Origin: Paenibacillus sp. SYP-B3998
GTDB lineage: Bacteria > Bacillota > Bacilli > Paenibacillales > NBRC-103111
Length of the DNA stretch: 64,000 nucleotides
NCBI RefSeq assembly: GCF_010820665.1
Contig: NZ_JAAIKC010000008.1
Coordinates: forward strand, 186,001-250,000
Direction of reading: 5' to 3'
Part shown: positions 8,733-16,861 of the stretch, piece after piece
How the letters are laid out: each line of letters begins with the position of its first letter
Position numbering within the stretch: the first letter of the stretch is position 1
The notes under the pieces: model-generated
What the model was told of the DNA's origin: nothing
Seen by the model: only the letters and a program-made list of their open reading frames with translations
The model's database searches: none
Position numbers and translations under genes: made by a program

Positions 8733-10958
8733 ATGAACGACGTGGAGACAGCAAAAATGGCGTTGGATGTACCATGGGAGCATTTTATGGACAACAATGA
8801 CATGGAGTGGGTCGTTAAGCCAGTCAGCTGGGATGAAGGCGCCTTTATTGGCAATGGTTCGATCGGCGCGATGGTTTATGGGGAGGAAAATGCGAAAAAA
8901 CGTCATGTGCTCCGCTTTGTTACGGGTCGCACAGATGTGACGGCAAGCCGAACGGACAGACCGGGATTCCCACCGCGCGTACCGATCGGTGAGCTTAACC
9001 TCGAGATGGAAGGCATGATCTATCACCCAACGAGCCTCCGGGTGGACTTATGGAACGCGGAGCTGCGCGCGACTTTGACGACGACACGGGGGGAGGTAAG
9101 GCTCCGTTCTATTGTCCATAGCATGAAACCGATTATGGCCGTCGAGATCGAGACATCGGAAGGAGAGCTCGGTACCCAGTATGCATGGTACGCCTATTCA
9201 GAAGTGGATCATGTGCTGAAAAATGCAGACGGTTTTAATTTAAATCAATATATGCCTCCTGTAGAAGTGGAAAAGTTGGATGTGCACGGAGTGAACGTAT
9301 GCATTCAGCGATATTCGCCAGAGGAAGGATGTGTGAGCGCGTGGAAGGAAATTCAAACGTCTTCGAATCGTAAGGTCTGCTTTATGACGATCTCCAAAGG
9401 CCATGATGAAGCCACGATTATAGAGGCTGTGGAAACGGTTATTCAGGCTTCCGACGCAGATTTCGACCAATGGGTACAAGCTCATCGTCAGTGGTGGCAA
9501 GAATATTACCAGCAAAGCTTCGTCTCGATACCAGACGAACGTCTCCAAAGCTTTTACTGGATTCAAATGTATAAATTGGCTTCAGCTACGAGAGCGGATA
9601 AGCCAATGATCGATAATCAAGGACCATGGCTTACTTCAACTCCTTGGCCGGGGGTATGGTTCAATATGAATGCACAAATGAGTTATTCGCCAGTCTATAC
9701 GGCCAATCGACTGGATATAGGGACATCGCTTGTTCGTACATTAGATGAGAACCAGGAGAATCTAATCAACAATGTGCCGGAGTCCTGCCGGTACGACTCC
9801 GCAGGACTCGGCCGCAGCTGCAGCTATGATTTGCGGGCCGAGGTGGATGATGAAGTTGGAAATTTGATCTGGATTTGTCATAATGTATGGAGGCAGTATC
9901 GGTACTCCATGGACGATGTGATGCTGAATAACGTCTTATTCCCCCTATTGCGCAGAAGCGTGAATTATTATCTTCACATCCTAGAAGAAGGAGACGACGG
10001 TTGTCTGCATTTGCCGCCGACCATATCACCTGAATACGGCTCATTTATGCAGACGAGAGTAAGCGACTGCCACTACGATCTCGCTTTGCTGCGCTGGGGC
10101 TGCGCAACGCTTCTGGAAATCTGTGATCGGCTAGGGGAAAACGATCCACTTATCGGCAAGTGGAAGGAAGTTCTGGAAAGACTGACTCCGTTACCTGTTG
10201 ATGAATCTGGCTATATGATCGGCAAAGACACACCGCTCGCATACGGACACCGGCATTTTAGCCATCTTCTAGCCATTTTTCCGCTGCATTTGATCGCTTG
10301 TGACCGTGAGGAGGACCGAGATCTGATCGCAACCTCACTTCGTCATTGGATCGGGAAGGAAGGCGACTTGCGGGGCTTCAGTCTTACAGGTGCTGCTTCC
10401 ATCGCAGCCACACTCGGTCGGGGCAATGAGGCGTTACGGTATTTGCAAGCCCTGATGTTGATCATTAAGCCGAACACGATGTACAAGGAAGCAGGTCCGG
10501 TTATCGAAACGCCGCTTGCTGGCGCAGAAGCGATCCACGACATGCTGCTTCAGAGCTGGGGCGGAAAGATACGGGTATTTCCGGCAATGCCACACGAGTG
10601 GCGTGAGGCAGCTTTTGATAACCTGCGAACGGAGGGGGCTTTCTTGGTCAGCGCGATGCGCTTTGATGGTGAAACCCAGTTTATCCGAGTGAAGAGCTTG
10701 GCCGGAGAGCCATGCGTAATGAGGACGGGCTGGAAGGGTGTTGTCCGCTGGAAGAAAACGGGGGCCAACGCAGTGGAGCAAACTACCTATTTAAATGCAA
10801 GCATAGACGAAATTGTATTGGATTTGAGAAAAGGAGAAGAAGTCATCATGTACCAGGGCAACGTGGCACCCGATCTGCGAATTCGCCCCGTAGAATCCGA
10901 ACGAAAGGTGGTTCGTTATTTCGGAGGACATAAGCCTTGGCGTCTTTATGAATTGTAG
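8733..10958 (+). CDS. GH95-like glycoside hydrolase
   Basis: 741 residues, no signal peptide, so probably cytoplasmic. The architecture fits GH95 (alpha-L-fucosidase/alpha-L-galactosidase): an N-terminal beta domain beginning with a GAFIGNGSIGAMVYG motif, an (alpha/alpha)6 barrel with WFNMNAQMSYSPVY and TISPEYGS (the Glu here is a likely general acid), HRHFSHLLAIFPLHLI, then GDLRGFSLTGAASIAATLGRG and a C-terminal beta domain. The YGHRHFSHL and PAMPHEW segments are well conserved family landmarks. The start is set by GGAAGGAG 6 bases upstream. It is probably co-transcribed with the permease. It is likely to remove a terminal alpha-linked fucose or galactose-type residue from the imported oligosaccharide, but GH95-related families without known activity exist, so specificity is open. 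Confidence 0.72.
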   Translation: MNDVETAKMALDVPWEHFMDNNDMEWVVKPVSWDEGAFIGNGSIGAMVYGEENAKKRHVLRFVTGRTDVTASRTDRPGFPPRVPIGELNLEMEGMIYHPTSLRVDLWNAELRATLTTTRGEVRLRSIVHSMKPIMAVEIETSEGELGTQYAWYAYSEVDHVLKNADGFNLNQYMPPVEVEKLDVHGVNVCIQRYSPEEGCVSAWKEIQTSSNRKVCFMTISKGHDEATIIEAVETVIQASDADFDQWVQAHRQWWQEYYQQSFVSIPDERLQSFYWIQMYKLASATRADKPMIDNQGPWLTSTPWPGVWFNMNAQMSYSPVYTANRLDIGTSLVRTLDENQENLINNVPESCRYDSAGLGRSCSYDLRAEVDDEVGNLIWICHNVWRQYRYSMDDVMLNNVLFPLLRRSVNYYLHILEEGDDGCLHLPPTISPEYGSFMQTRVSDCHYDLALLRWGCATLLEICDRLGENDPLIGKWKEVLERLTPLPVDESGYMIGKDTPLAYGHRHFSHLLAIFPLHLIACDREEDRDLIATSLRHWIGKEGDLRGFSLTGAASIAATLGRGNEALRYLQALMLIIKPNTMYKEAGPVIETPLAGAEAIHDMLLQSWGGKIRVFPAMPHEWREAAFDNLRTEGAFLVSAMRFDGETQFIRVKSLAGEPCVMRTGWKGVVRWKKTGANAVEQTTYLNASIDEIVLDLRKGEEVIMYQGNVAPDLRIRPVESERKVVRYFGGHKPWRLYEL

Positions 10959-11038
10959 AGGAAATGAAAATGCAGGGCTATTTTGGGTTATGAGGGGGTG
11001 CTGTTTCGATTTTAATGAATAATTAACATTAATGAAGA

Positions 11039-11090
11039 TTTACAATCACAGTGGTTCATATACAATTGGACGTAGAGTGCGCACTCTACG
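11039..11090 (+). promoter_or_regulatory. Promoter with 20-bp palindromic operator before the lyase gene
   Basis: A possible -35 TTTACA (11039-11044) and -10 TACAAT (11061-11066) are 16 bases apart. Just downstream, 11071-11090 is a perfect 20-bp palindrome, CGTAGAGTGC joined to GCACTCTACG. Its position over the early transcribed region suggests an operator for a dimeric repressor. The lyase therefore may have its own promoter and control. Confidence 0.5.
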
Positions 11091-11163
11091 AGTTGAAACG
11101 TTTTAAATATGAGAGTATTGGTTAAAGGACTTATGAATTCATGTAAAGAGAGGGCGTGTAACA

Positions 11164-13032
11164 ATGAGAAAAGGTAAACAGGCAGGCGCTGTCATTTTGT
11201 TCATTTGTTTATTGTTTAGTATGATCCCTGTTTCTGGCTATGCGGCAGACACCAAATTGTTGGTCGCACCGTCTGGCGTTACTGCTAGCGCGGATGATGG
11301 GAACGTGCCGGCCAATACGGTAGATGGAAGCTTAACCACACGTTGGTCTGCTAACGGTAATGGACAATGGATCAAGTTCGATTTAGGTTCGAATAAGAAG
11401 GCTGCTTTTATTAAAATAGCTTTTTTATCCGGGGATACGAGAACATCCAGCTTCGATATTCAAACGTCCGTTGACAACGTGAATTTTACGACAGTTAAAG
11501 CCAACGTGACTAGTAGCTTAAAGGCAGATTTACAGACCTTTGACTTTCCTGATGTCGACCAAGTCCGTTATGTGCGCGTTGTTGGACATGGGAACTCTGT
11601 CAACACATGGAACAGTTATAACGAGGTAGAAATTTACGGTGTTGGCGTCGACACGGGTGTAGTTCCAGTTTCCAACTCCCAAGAATTAGTTTCTGCTCTT
11701 AGCAAAGCGAGTGCTGGAACAACGATTGTGCTTGCTAACGGAACCTACACACAAAACGGCCCCTTTATTGTGAGCGGAAAAAACGGCACAGCAAATAGCC
11801 CCATTACAATTAAAGCAGCTAATCGGGGAATGGCAATTATTTCAGGCGGGGCATCTCTGCAAGTTCAGAACTCGTCCTACGTGCATGTCGAGGGTTTGAA
11901 GTTTACGAATTCAGGTCATACGGGCCTCCTCTTAGATGGATCCAACAACATTCGGGTTACCCGTAATTTATTTGCCCTACAGGCATCTGGAGGAGCCTTA
12001 ATCTGGCTTCAGGTTAGCGGGGTCAATAGCCACCATAATCAAATCGACCACAATGACTTCGGTCCAAAGAGCGACACGGACCCGCTCATTGCTTATCAAG
12101 GTGATGGAGATGGGAACATTTCGCAGCATGACGTGATCGAATACAACTATTTTCATGATGTCGGTCCGTGGGTTGCTAACGGTAAAGAAACGATACGCCT
12201 TGGTTTATCGGGAATCTCATTATCTAACGGGGACAATACCATCCAGTACAATCTGTTTGAGAACTGCGATGGCGAGCCTGAAATCGTTTCTGTGAAAAGC
12301 AGCAACAACACGGTACGTTATAATACGTTCAAAACCTCGAAAGGAGGGCTTACCTCAAGACACGGTCATAACAACGCATTTTACGGGAACTTCTTCCTTG
12401 GTGATGGCGTAGAAACGGAACAGGCAGGTATTCGGATTTACGGAAACGACCATAAGATTTACAACAATTACATGGAAAATCTGACTGCTAGCGCTATCAT
12501 TCTTGATAATGGTAATTTTGACGGCGGTTCGGGCGGGTATCCTCCAAATCCAACACCCGATGATTTGAGAGCGCAGTGGAAAATTTACCGCGCACAGGTC
12601 GTCAACAATACGATTGTTAACAGCTCGACGGGTATTATTGTTGGTTCCGGTAAAGCCTATGCTCCGCAGGATAGCAGAGTGGCTAATAATATCGTGCGAA
12701 ATTCGGCAGGTACCCTTTATAACGAAGTTGTAACCACCAACACCATTTTCGAAGGAAACATCGGGTTCGGCAGTACAGTGAGTAATAAATCCCGAGCTGC
12801 TTCCGAGATTTGGGGGATAAATCCGTTATTTACAACCGTAAACGGTTTGCAAAAATTATCCTCTACGAGCCCAGCGATCAACGCTGCCAAAGGAACCTAC
12901 ACGTATGTTACGGGGGATATGGATGGAGAAGCTCGCTCTACCAATGATATTGGAGCGGACGAGCGCTCATCAAGCACAGTTTTCGCGAATCATCCTCTGG
13001 TGAGCACAGAGGTTGGACCAAACGCACCTTAA
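11164..13032 (+). CDS. Secreted F5/8C-PL6 polysaccharide lyase (chondroitinase B/alginate lyase family)
   Basis: 622 residues. A Sec signal peptide ends near GYA/AD (about residue 27). Residues about 35-160 form an F5/8 type C (discoidin-like) carbohydrate-binding domain and about 165-540 form a PL6 right-handed parallel beta-helix. The catalytic set of chondroitinase B (Glu243, Glu245, Lys250, Arg271) is matched with exact spacing by Glu371, Glu373, Lys378 and Arg399; the acidic residues bind calcium and Lys/Arg act in beta-elimination. PL6 members cut alginate or dermatan sulfate, leaving unsaturated ends that the GH88 at the locus start could process. The last about 80 residues are a low-homology tail. 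The ribosome site AGAGAGGG is upstream. Family and activity class are firm; the polymer is not determined. Confidence 0.9.
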   Translation: MRKGKQAGAVILFICLLFSMIPVSGYAADTKLLVAPSGVTASADDGNVPANTVDGSLTTRWSANGNGQWIKFDLGSNKKAAFIKIAFLSGDTRTSSFDIQTSVDNVNFTTVKANVTSSLKADLQTFDFPDVDQVRYVRVVGHGNSVNTWNSYNEVEIYGVGVDTGVVPVSNSQELVSALSKASAGTTIVLANGTYTQNGPFIVSGKNGTANSPITIKAANRGMAIISGGASLQVQNSSYVHVEGLKFTNSGHTGLLLDGSNNIRVTRNLFALQASGGALIWLQVSGVNSHHNQIDHNDFGPKSDTDPLIAYQGDGDGNISQHDVIEYNYFHDVGPWVANGKETIRLGLSGISLSNGDNTIQYNLFENCDGEPEIVSVKSSNNTVRYNTFKTSKGGLTSRHGHNNAFYGNFFLGDGVETEQAGIRIYGNDHKIYNNYMENLTASAIILDNGNFDGGSGGYPPNPTPDDLRAQWKIYRAQVVNNTIVNSSTGIIVGSGKAYAPQDSRVANNIVRNSAGTLYNEVVTTNTIFEGNIGFGSTVSNKSRAASEIWGINPLFTTVNGLQKLSSTSPAINAAKGTYTYVTGDMDGEARSTNDIGADERSSSTVFANHPLVSTEVGPNAP

Positions 13033-13104
13033 GTAACCAATGCTCGCAAGAATGAAAAGGTGTTCAACTTGGAAGAGTTGTCCCGAAAGAATCCTGTGTT
13101 TAAG

Positions 13105-13151
13105 GGCTATCCCAAAAGGACCTGAAACGGTCAAAGGGATAGTCCTTTTTC
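13105..13151 (+). terminator. Intrinsic terminator after the PL6 lyase
   Basis: GGCTATCCC (13105-13113) pairs with GGGATAGTCC, an inner GACC/GGTC pairs as well, and a run of Ts follows at 13146-13150. Confidence 0.75.
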
Positions 13152-13203
13152 TTATGTCGGGCATTTGCATGAAAATGGCCTGCTTTTTTGTGAAAACAAC
13201 ACT

Positions 13204-13225
13204 AAAAGCCCCTACGTAGGGGCTT
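13204..13225. terminator. Bidirectional terminator palindrome
   Basis: AAAGCCCCTAC and GTAGGGGCTTT form a perfect 22-bp palindrome between the convergent PL6 and response-regulator genes, with A and T flanks suited to termination in both directions. Confidence 0.75.
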
Positions 13226-13263
13226 TATCATGATTTCCGCCGGATGCGGAGAGGAGCGACAAA

Positions 13264-13977
13264 TCAAGCAAGGGACTCTTTGACCGCAGGTTCGGTTAGC
13301 TTGTAGCCAACGTTCCTGATCGTCATAATATATTCCGGATTTCGCGCATTGTTCTCAATTTTATCGCGTAAATGAGAAATGTGCACATCGACGATACGCG
13401 TATCACCTAAGAAATGGTAATCCCACACACCGTGAAGCAATTGCTGTCGGCTTAGTACTTTCCCGCGATGCTTGCATAGGAATAACAGAAGCTCGAATTC
13501 TTTTGGTGTTAGCTCAATAGGAGCGCCATTGACGGTAACTTCCCGTTGATCCGCCTTAATTGCGATTTGACCAATCGTGATAGGGGCGTTCTCTGTTGTA
13601 GAAGGCAGTGTTTGAATACGACGCATAATCGCCTGGATGCGTGAAATTAATTCTTGAGGACTGAAAGGCTTCGTCATATAATCGTCGGCTCCGTTATCGA
13701 GTCCAGCGATTTTATCCGTAAGGTCTTGCATGGCCGTCAACATAATAATCGGTACGAGGTTATTCTGATTTCTAAGTTTACGGCATACTTGGAAGCCGTC
13801 CATCTTAGGCAGCATTAAATCGAGAACGATTAAATCGGGACGGAACGTTTGAATAGCTTCAAATACGGCCTCTCCATCAAATACACAATGCACCTCAAAG
13901 CCCACAAGCTTTAGGTTAAATTCTATGAGCATGGAGATTGAAGGCTCGTCATCCACGACTAATATTTTCTTTTTCAT
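13264..13977 (-). CDS. OmpR/PhoB-family response regulator, PhoP-like
   Basis: 237 residues: a receiver domain at about 1-120 (VVDDE acidic pocket, phosphoacceptor Asp in LIVLDLMLPKMDG, switch Thr in MLTA, Lys in TKPF) and an OmpR winged helix at about 135-230. The DNA-binding part, with LTPKEFELLLFL and GDTRIVDVHISHLRDKIENN, is close to Bacillus PhoP. AAAGGAG lies about 11 bases before the ATG. No histidine kinase gene is adjacent on either side, so it is an orphan here, unlike the usual phoPR pair. It could serve phosphate response or another envelope signal. Confidence 0.85.
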   Translation of the reverse strand: MKKKILVVDDEPSISMLIEFNLKLVGFEVHCVFDGEAVFEAIQTFRPDLIVLDLMLPKMDGFQVCRKLRNQNNLVPIIMLTAMQDLTDKIAGLDNGADDYMTKPFSPQELISRIQAIMRRIQTLPSTTENAPITIGQIAIKADQREVTVNGAPIELTPKEFELLLFLCKHRGKVLSRQQLLHGVWDYHFLGDTRIVDVHISHLRDKIENNARNPEYIMTIRNVGYKLTEPAVKESLA

Positions 13978-14040
13978 CGATTGGTTAGCTCCTTTTATCG
14001 AATGATAACTCTATTATCGCAGGACTCTATCATCGACATA

Positions 14041-14068
14041 TTAAGATAAAGTTAACGCAGTGTAAAAT
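14041..14068. promoter_or_regulatory. Pho-box-like direct repeats
   Basis: TTAAGA (14041-14046) and TTAACG (14052-14057) are 11 bases apart, with a degraded third unit TAAAAT at 14063. This spacing resembles the TT(A/C/T)ACA repeats bound by PhoP in Bacillus. It lies 64 bases upstream of the divergent PhoP-like regulator, so autoregulation is possible. Confidence 0.3.
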
Positions 14069-14121
14069 TGATTTCCAAGTTGTCTTATAATAGGATAGAG
14101 TGTGAGGTGAAATTCACAGCT

Positions 14122-14586
14122 ATGGCTTTTCATATTGTATTAGTAGAACCTGAAATTCCAGCCAATACAGGCAACATTTCGCGTACCTGCGCGGCTACGG
14201 GAACCCATTTGCATCTAGTTAGACCTTTGGGCTTCTTAACGGACGATAAGACGTTGAAACGGGCTGGACTGGATTACTGGCATTCCGTTAAGCTTGAGTA
14301 TCATGATTCGTTTGAGGAAGTGAGGCAGGCTTATCCTGAGAATCGATTTTTCTTTGCCACTACGAAAGCGGAGAAGTGTTACACTGATTTTACATTTCAA
14401 GATGGTGATTTCTTCGTGTTCGGTAAAGAAACCAAAGGACTCCCAGAACAGTTGCTCCGCGCCAACCCTGATACCCTGCTGCGATTGCCGATGTCCGATG
14501 CGGTAAGATCGTTAAATTTATCCAACTCCGCAGCCATTATGTTGTACGAAGGGCTGCGTCAAACAGGCTTTATTGGACTTACATGA
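14122..14586 (+). CDS. trmL: tRNA (cytidine(34)-2'-O)-methyltransferase TrmL
   Basis: 154 residues, the normal size for the YibK/TrmL subgroup of SPOUT methyltransferases. It methylates the ribose of the wobble base of certain tRNA-Leu using SAM, as a homodimer. The N-terminus (IVLVEPEIPANTGNISRTC) and the C-terminal knot motifs (FVFGKETKGLPEQLL and RSLNLSNSAAIMLYE) are diagnostic. The ATG at 14122 is used because it begins the conserved domain directly; GTG at 14107, in frame, is an alternative start. A TATAAT at 14086-14091 lies upstream with a poor -35. Confidence 0.93.
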   Translation: MAFHIVLVEPEIPANTGNISRTCAATGTHLHLVRPLGFLTDDKTLKRAGLDYWHSVKLEYHDSFEEVRQAYPENRFFFATTKAEKCYTDFTFQDGDFFVFGKETKGLPEQLLRANPDTLLRLPMSDAVRSLNLSNSAAIMLYEGLRQTGFIGLT

Positions 14587-14670
14587 GTGATTATCGGATA
14601 AAAAAAGTGTTTAAATCGAGGTAACGCTTTAAAAAGAGAAAGTTTCATTTTGAAAATAGAAGGATTTTCT

Positions 14671-14699
14671 TTCAAAACGGCGAATAGGTACGGTATAAT
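14671..14699 (+). promoter_or_regulatory. Sigma-A-type promoter for the AbrB-like gene
   Basis: TTCAAA (14671-14676), 17-base spacer, TATAAT (14694-14699), about 65 bases before the downstream gene. Confidence 0.55.
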
Positions 14700-14765
14700 G
14701 CGTATAGATATGCTATTATAGTTCTAGAAGCATGGAAAACGTGAGCGGAAGAGAGGTGAAGTCCT

Positions 14766-15023
14766 GTGATGAAACCAGCCGGTGTTGTTCGTAAAGTAGA
14801 TCAATTAGGACGTATTGTGTTGCCTAAATCGCTAAGAAAGCGATACCAAATGAACGAAGGTGATCCAGTAGAAATTCTCGTGCAAGGCGACCATATTATT
14901 CTAGAAAGATATCGTCCTAAGTGCGTGTTCTGCGGGAACATGGATGGGGTCAGCGATTTCAAAGAGCGCCATATTTGTAGTATGTGTAGTGCTGAAATGA
15001 ATATGCTGAAAGCCAGAGTATAA
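14766..15023 (+). CDS. AbrB/SpoVT-family regulator with C-terminal Cys motifs
   Basis: 85 residues. The N-terminal swapped-hairpin DNA-binding domain is clear (GVVRKVDQLGRIVLPKSLRKRY). The tail carries CVFCGN and CSMC, two CxxC pairs that suggest a small zinc-binding knuckle not present in Bacillus subtilis AbrB. Start GTG at 14766 is 7 bases after GAGGTGA; ATG at 14769 is an equally possible start and gives one residue less. It is likely a transition-state regulator. A paralogue with the same tail is at 38275. Confidence 0.85.
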   Translation: MMKPAGVVRKVDQLGRIVLPKSLRKRYQMNEGDPVEILVQGDHIILERYRPKCVFCGNMDGVSDFKERHICSMCSAEMNMLKARV

Positions 15024-15033
15024 GCAACAAGCA

Positions 15034-15078
15034 AAAAGCATCGCTTTTCCCTAGGGAGAGGCGATGCTTTTTTTTTTT
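15034..15078 (+). terminator. Strong intrinsic terminator
   Basis: AAGCATCGC (15036-15044) pairs with GCGATGCTT (15061-15069), followed by an uninterrupted T-run to 15078. Confidence 0.92.
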
Positions 15079-15101
15079 GGTGTATAGCATGTTGTTTTGA
15101 C

Positions 15102-15209
15102 TTACAGCCCTTTTGTCTTATCTTCGTTATAGGAAGCCGTCATCATAGCGACGATAAATAACAAGAAAACGGTATTAACGAGCCAAAATGTTGTTGATAA
15201 TCCAAACAT
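15102..15209 (-). CDS. Small single-pass membrane protein, 35 aa
   Basis: An ATG at 15209-15207 is preceded by AGGAGGTG about 5 bases upstream and opens a 35-codon frame. The product begins MFGLSTTFW, has one hydrophobic segment (about residues 8-25, including VFLLFIVAMM) and ends with a charged NEDKTKG tail. The excellent ribosome site and the membrane-helix-plus-charged-tail design support a real gene. It lies between an AbrB terminator and a phosphodiester glycosidase gene. The function is unknown. Confidence 0.7.
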   Translation of the reverse strand: MFGLSTTFWLVNTVFLLFIVAMMTASYNEDKTKGL

Positions 15210-15313
15210 GTGCTGCACCTCCTACAGGGTTTGAAGAACGAAAATTCATATAGTTAGAATTTATTATACCCCAATGCTCGAATAAAAAGAAACAAATAAA
15301 ATGTGAATTTTCG

Positions 15314-16381
15314 TTATTTGAAGAAAAGGAAGTGTGTCGCTAAGGGCCGCAGCTTTCCATCAGATGGACGGTTAATGACGCTTCCATTGAAAATCAAGGT
15401 AGAGGAGCCGCCTCCATCGAGATTATAAGCGTCGGTTATCCCTAACTGCTGCAGCTTGTCCTGCAGCTCTGCTAGGGTGGCGCCGGAATTTCCGCTCTCG
15501 TCATATCCATCTGTGACGATGAATAGCAGTTGGTCGTTCTTATAATTAGCCATAATGGTTCGGGCAGCGCGGGCTGGCGAGCTTTGCCACTGATAAGGAA
15601 TCGACGTCTTGCTGCCATTTTTGAGCAGGGTAGGAACGAAGGTCGAACCCATCAACGGGTCTAGTTTGTCCAAATCGGCTTGGCTTGCGAACTTACCGCC
15701 GATCAGCTTACGATCTTTATTTAAACCAATAAAGATTGTATCGTTATTGCTTGGAAAAAAGCCATTCAAATATTTACCGTTAATGACTGTTGTGTCAAGG
15801 GGAAAGCGTCTACCCCTGCTGTCATCCGCGAAGCCGCCAGCATTCACCCCAGCGACGGCGCCGTATCGTTGAACAGCATCCAAGGTTGTTTCGCTCGATC
15901 CCATTTTGTCCTTACCAAGAACAAGCTTAATCCCTTTATCGCTCTTGAGGTTTACTTTAAGCGCATAGCCTTTGTAGTTGCTTTCGCTCAGTGTAAACAA
16001 TTTAAGGTCGATGTTCCCAGAGGCAGCTTGCTTCATTGGGCTGCCTAGCTTCGCTGTAATACGAGAATCATAGATAAGACCAGGTCTGGCTGCTTGTGCG
16101 GCAGCGTTTTGAAGCATACCCGAAACTTCTGCGGTACTTTTCTCATATAATTCAAAATATTGCTGAATAATCGTCTTGGTCTGAACAGCTTCGACATTTG
16201 CTTTAACCAGCTTATTGTCTAAGGTAGACGCCTCTTGGTGAAACGAGAATGTAGCGGAGCCCCCCAATTTGAAGGTAGTAATAGGTACGCTCGCACTAGC
16301 GAAGAGCAACCAAATGAGCATGCCGAGAAAAGGGGCACAAGCTAGTAAGAAGACACGATTTATTTGCTGGATGGAAGTCAT
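15314..16381 (-). CDS. Phosphodiester glycosidase (NAGPA/DUF2233) family membrane protein
   Basis: 355 residues. An N-terminal membrane anchor (about 10-30) is followed by a linker and the NAGPA-type domain at about 125-355, with AGVNAGGF, RAART and NLDGGGSSTL motifs that form its active site. Family members outside eukaryotes are thought to cleave GlcNAc-1-phosphodiester-type bonds in cell-surface polymers. The start codon overlaps the stop of the upstream coiled-coil gene by one base (TAATG), implying translational coupling, so the two proteins probably act together at the outer face of the membrane. Confidence 0.82.
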   Translation of the reverse strand: MTSIQQINRVFLLACAPFLGMLIWLLFASASVPITTFKLGGSATFSFHQEASTLDNKLVKANVEAVQTKTIIQQYFELYEKSTAEVSGMLQNAAAQAARPGLIYDSRITAKLGSPMKQAASGNIDLKLFTLSESNYKGYALKVNLKSDKGIKLVLGKDKMGSSETTLDAVQRYGAVAGVNAGGFADDSRGRRFPLDTTVINGKYLNGFFPSNNDTIFIGLNKDRKLIGGKFASQADLDKLDPLMGSTFVPTLLKNGSKTSIPYQWQSSPARAARTIMANYKNDQLLFIVTDGYDESGNSGATLAELQDKLQQLGITDAYNLDGGGSSTLIFNGSVINRPSDGKLRPLATHFLFFK

Positions 16382-16809
16382 TATTTCAACACATCCAGAT
16401 TTTTTTGCAGTTCTTCGAGTTTCTTTTTCACATCAGCAAGCTGAGTATAAAGCTGGTTGCTGTTATCGGTCTTACTGTTGGCGCTATCCTTGGTGAAAGC
16501 GAGCAGTTCGTTGAGTGAGTCCACTTTGGTTTGCAGGGCTTTCATGTCAGTCGTAACGCTTTCTTTCAATTGCGAGACTTGCTTTTGATAGTCTTCTTGA
16601 ATAACGGTTAATTGCTGCTGGGTTTGCTGTGCGATATCGGCTGCGATTTTCTGTCTCAAATGCTCAGTGTATAGCATAGCTGCTGCCACTCCGATTGCGA
16701 TTAGCAGGGCCCAGCCCATGAATAAATACAAGTACGTTTTCCTTTTTACTTTTGTGGTTTTCGTCGTGCGCGGAAACGTTGCTGTATTCGTTTCGATGGG
16801 CATATTCAT
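16381..16809 (-). CDS. Membrane-anchored coiled-coil protein
   Basis: 142 residues. The start at 16809 is chosen because AGAGGTG is about 7 bases upstream. A basic cytoplasmic N-terminus (KVKRK) precedes one transmembrane helix (about 29-48) and an extracytoplasmic region dominated by Gln/Lys/Leu heptads, predicted as coiled coil. No known family is recognised. Its coupled translation with the phosphodiester glycosidase suggests a scaffold or partner role. Confidence 0.75.
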   Translation of the reverse strand: MNMPIETNTATFPRTTKTTKVKRKTYLYLFMGWALLIAIGVAAAMLYTEHLRQKIAADIAQQTQQQLTVIQEDYQKQVSQLKESVTTDMKALQTKVDSLNELLAFTKDSANSKTDNSNQLYTQLADVKKKLEELQKNLDVLK

Positions 16810-16861
16810 GTAAATCACCTCTATTTGCTAGTATACCATATTCCAATTTTTTTACAGAATT

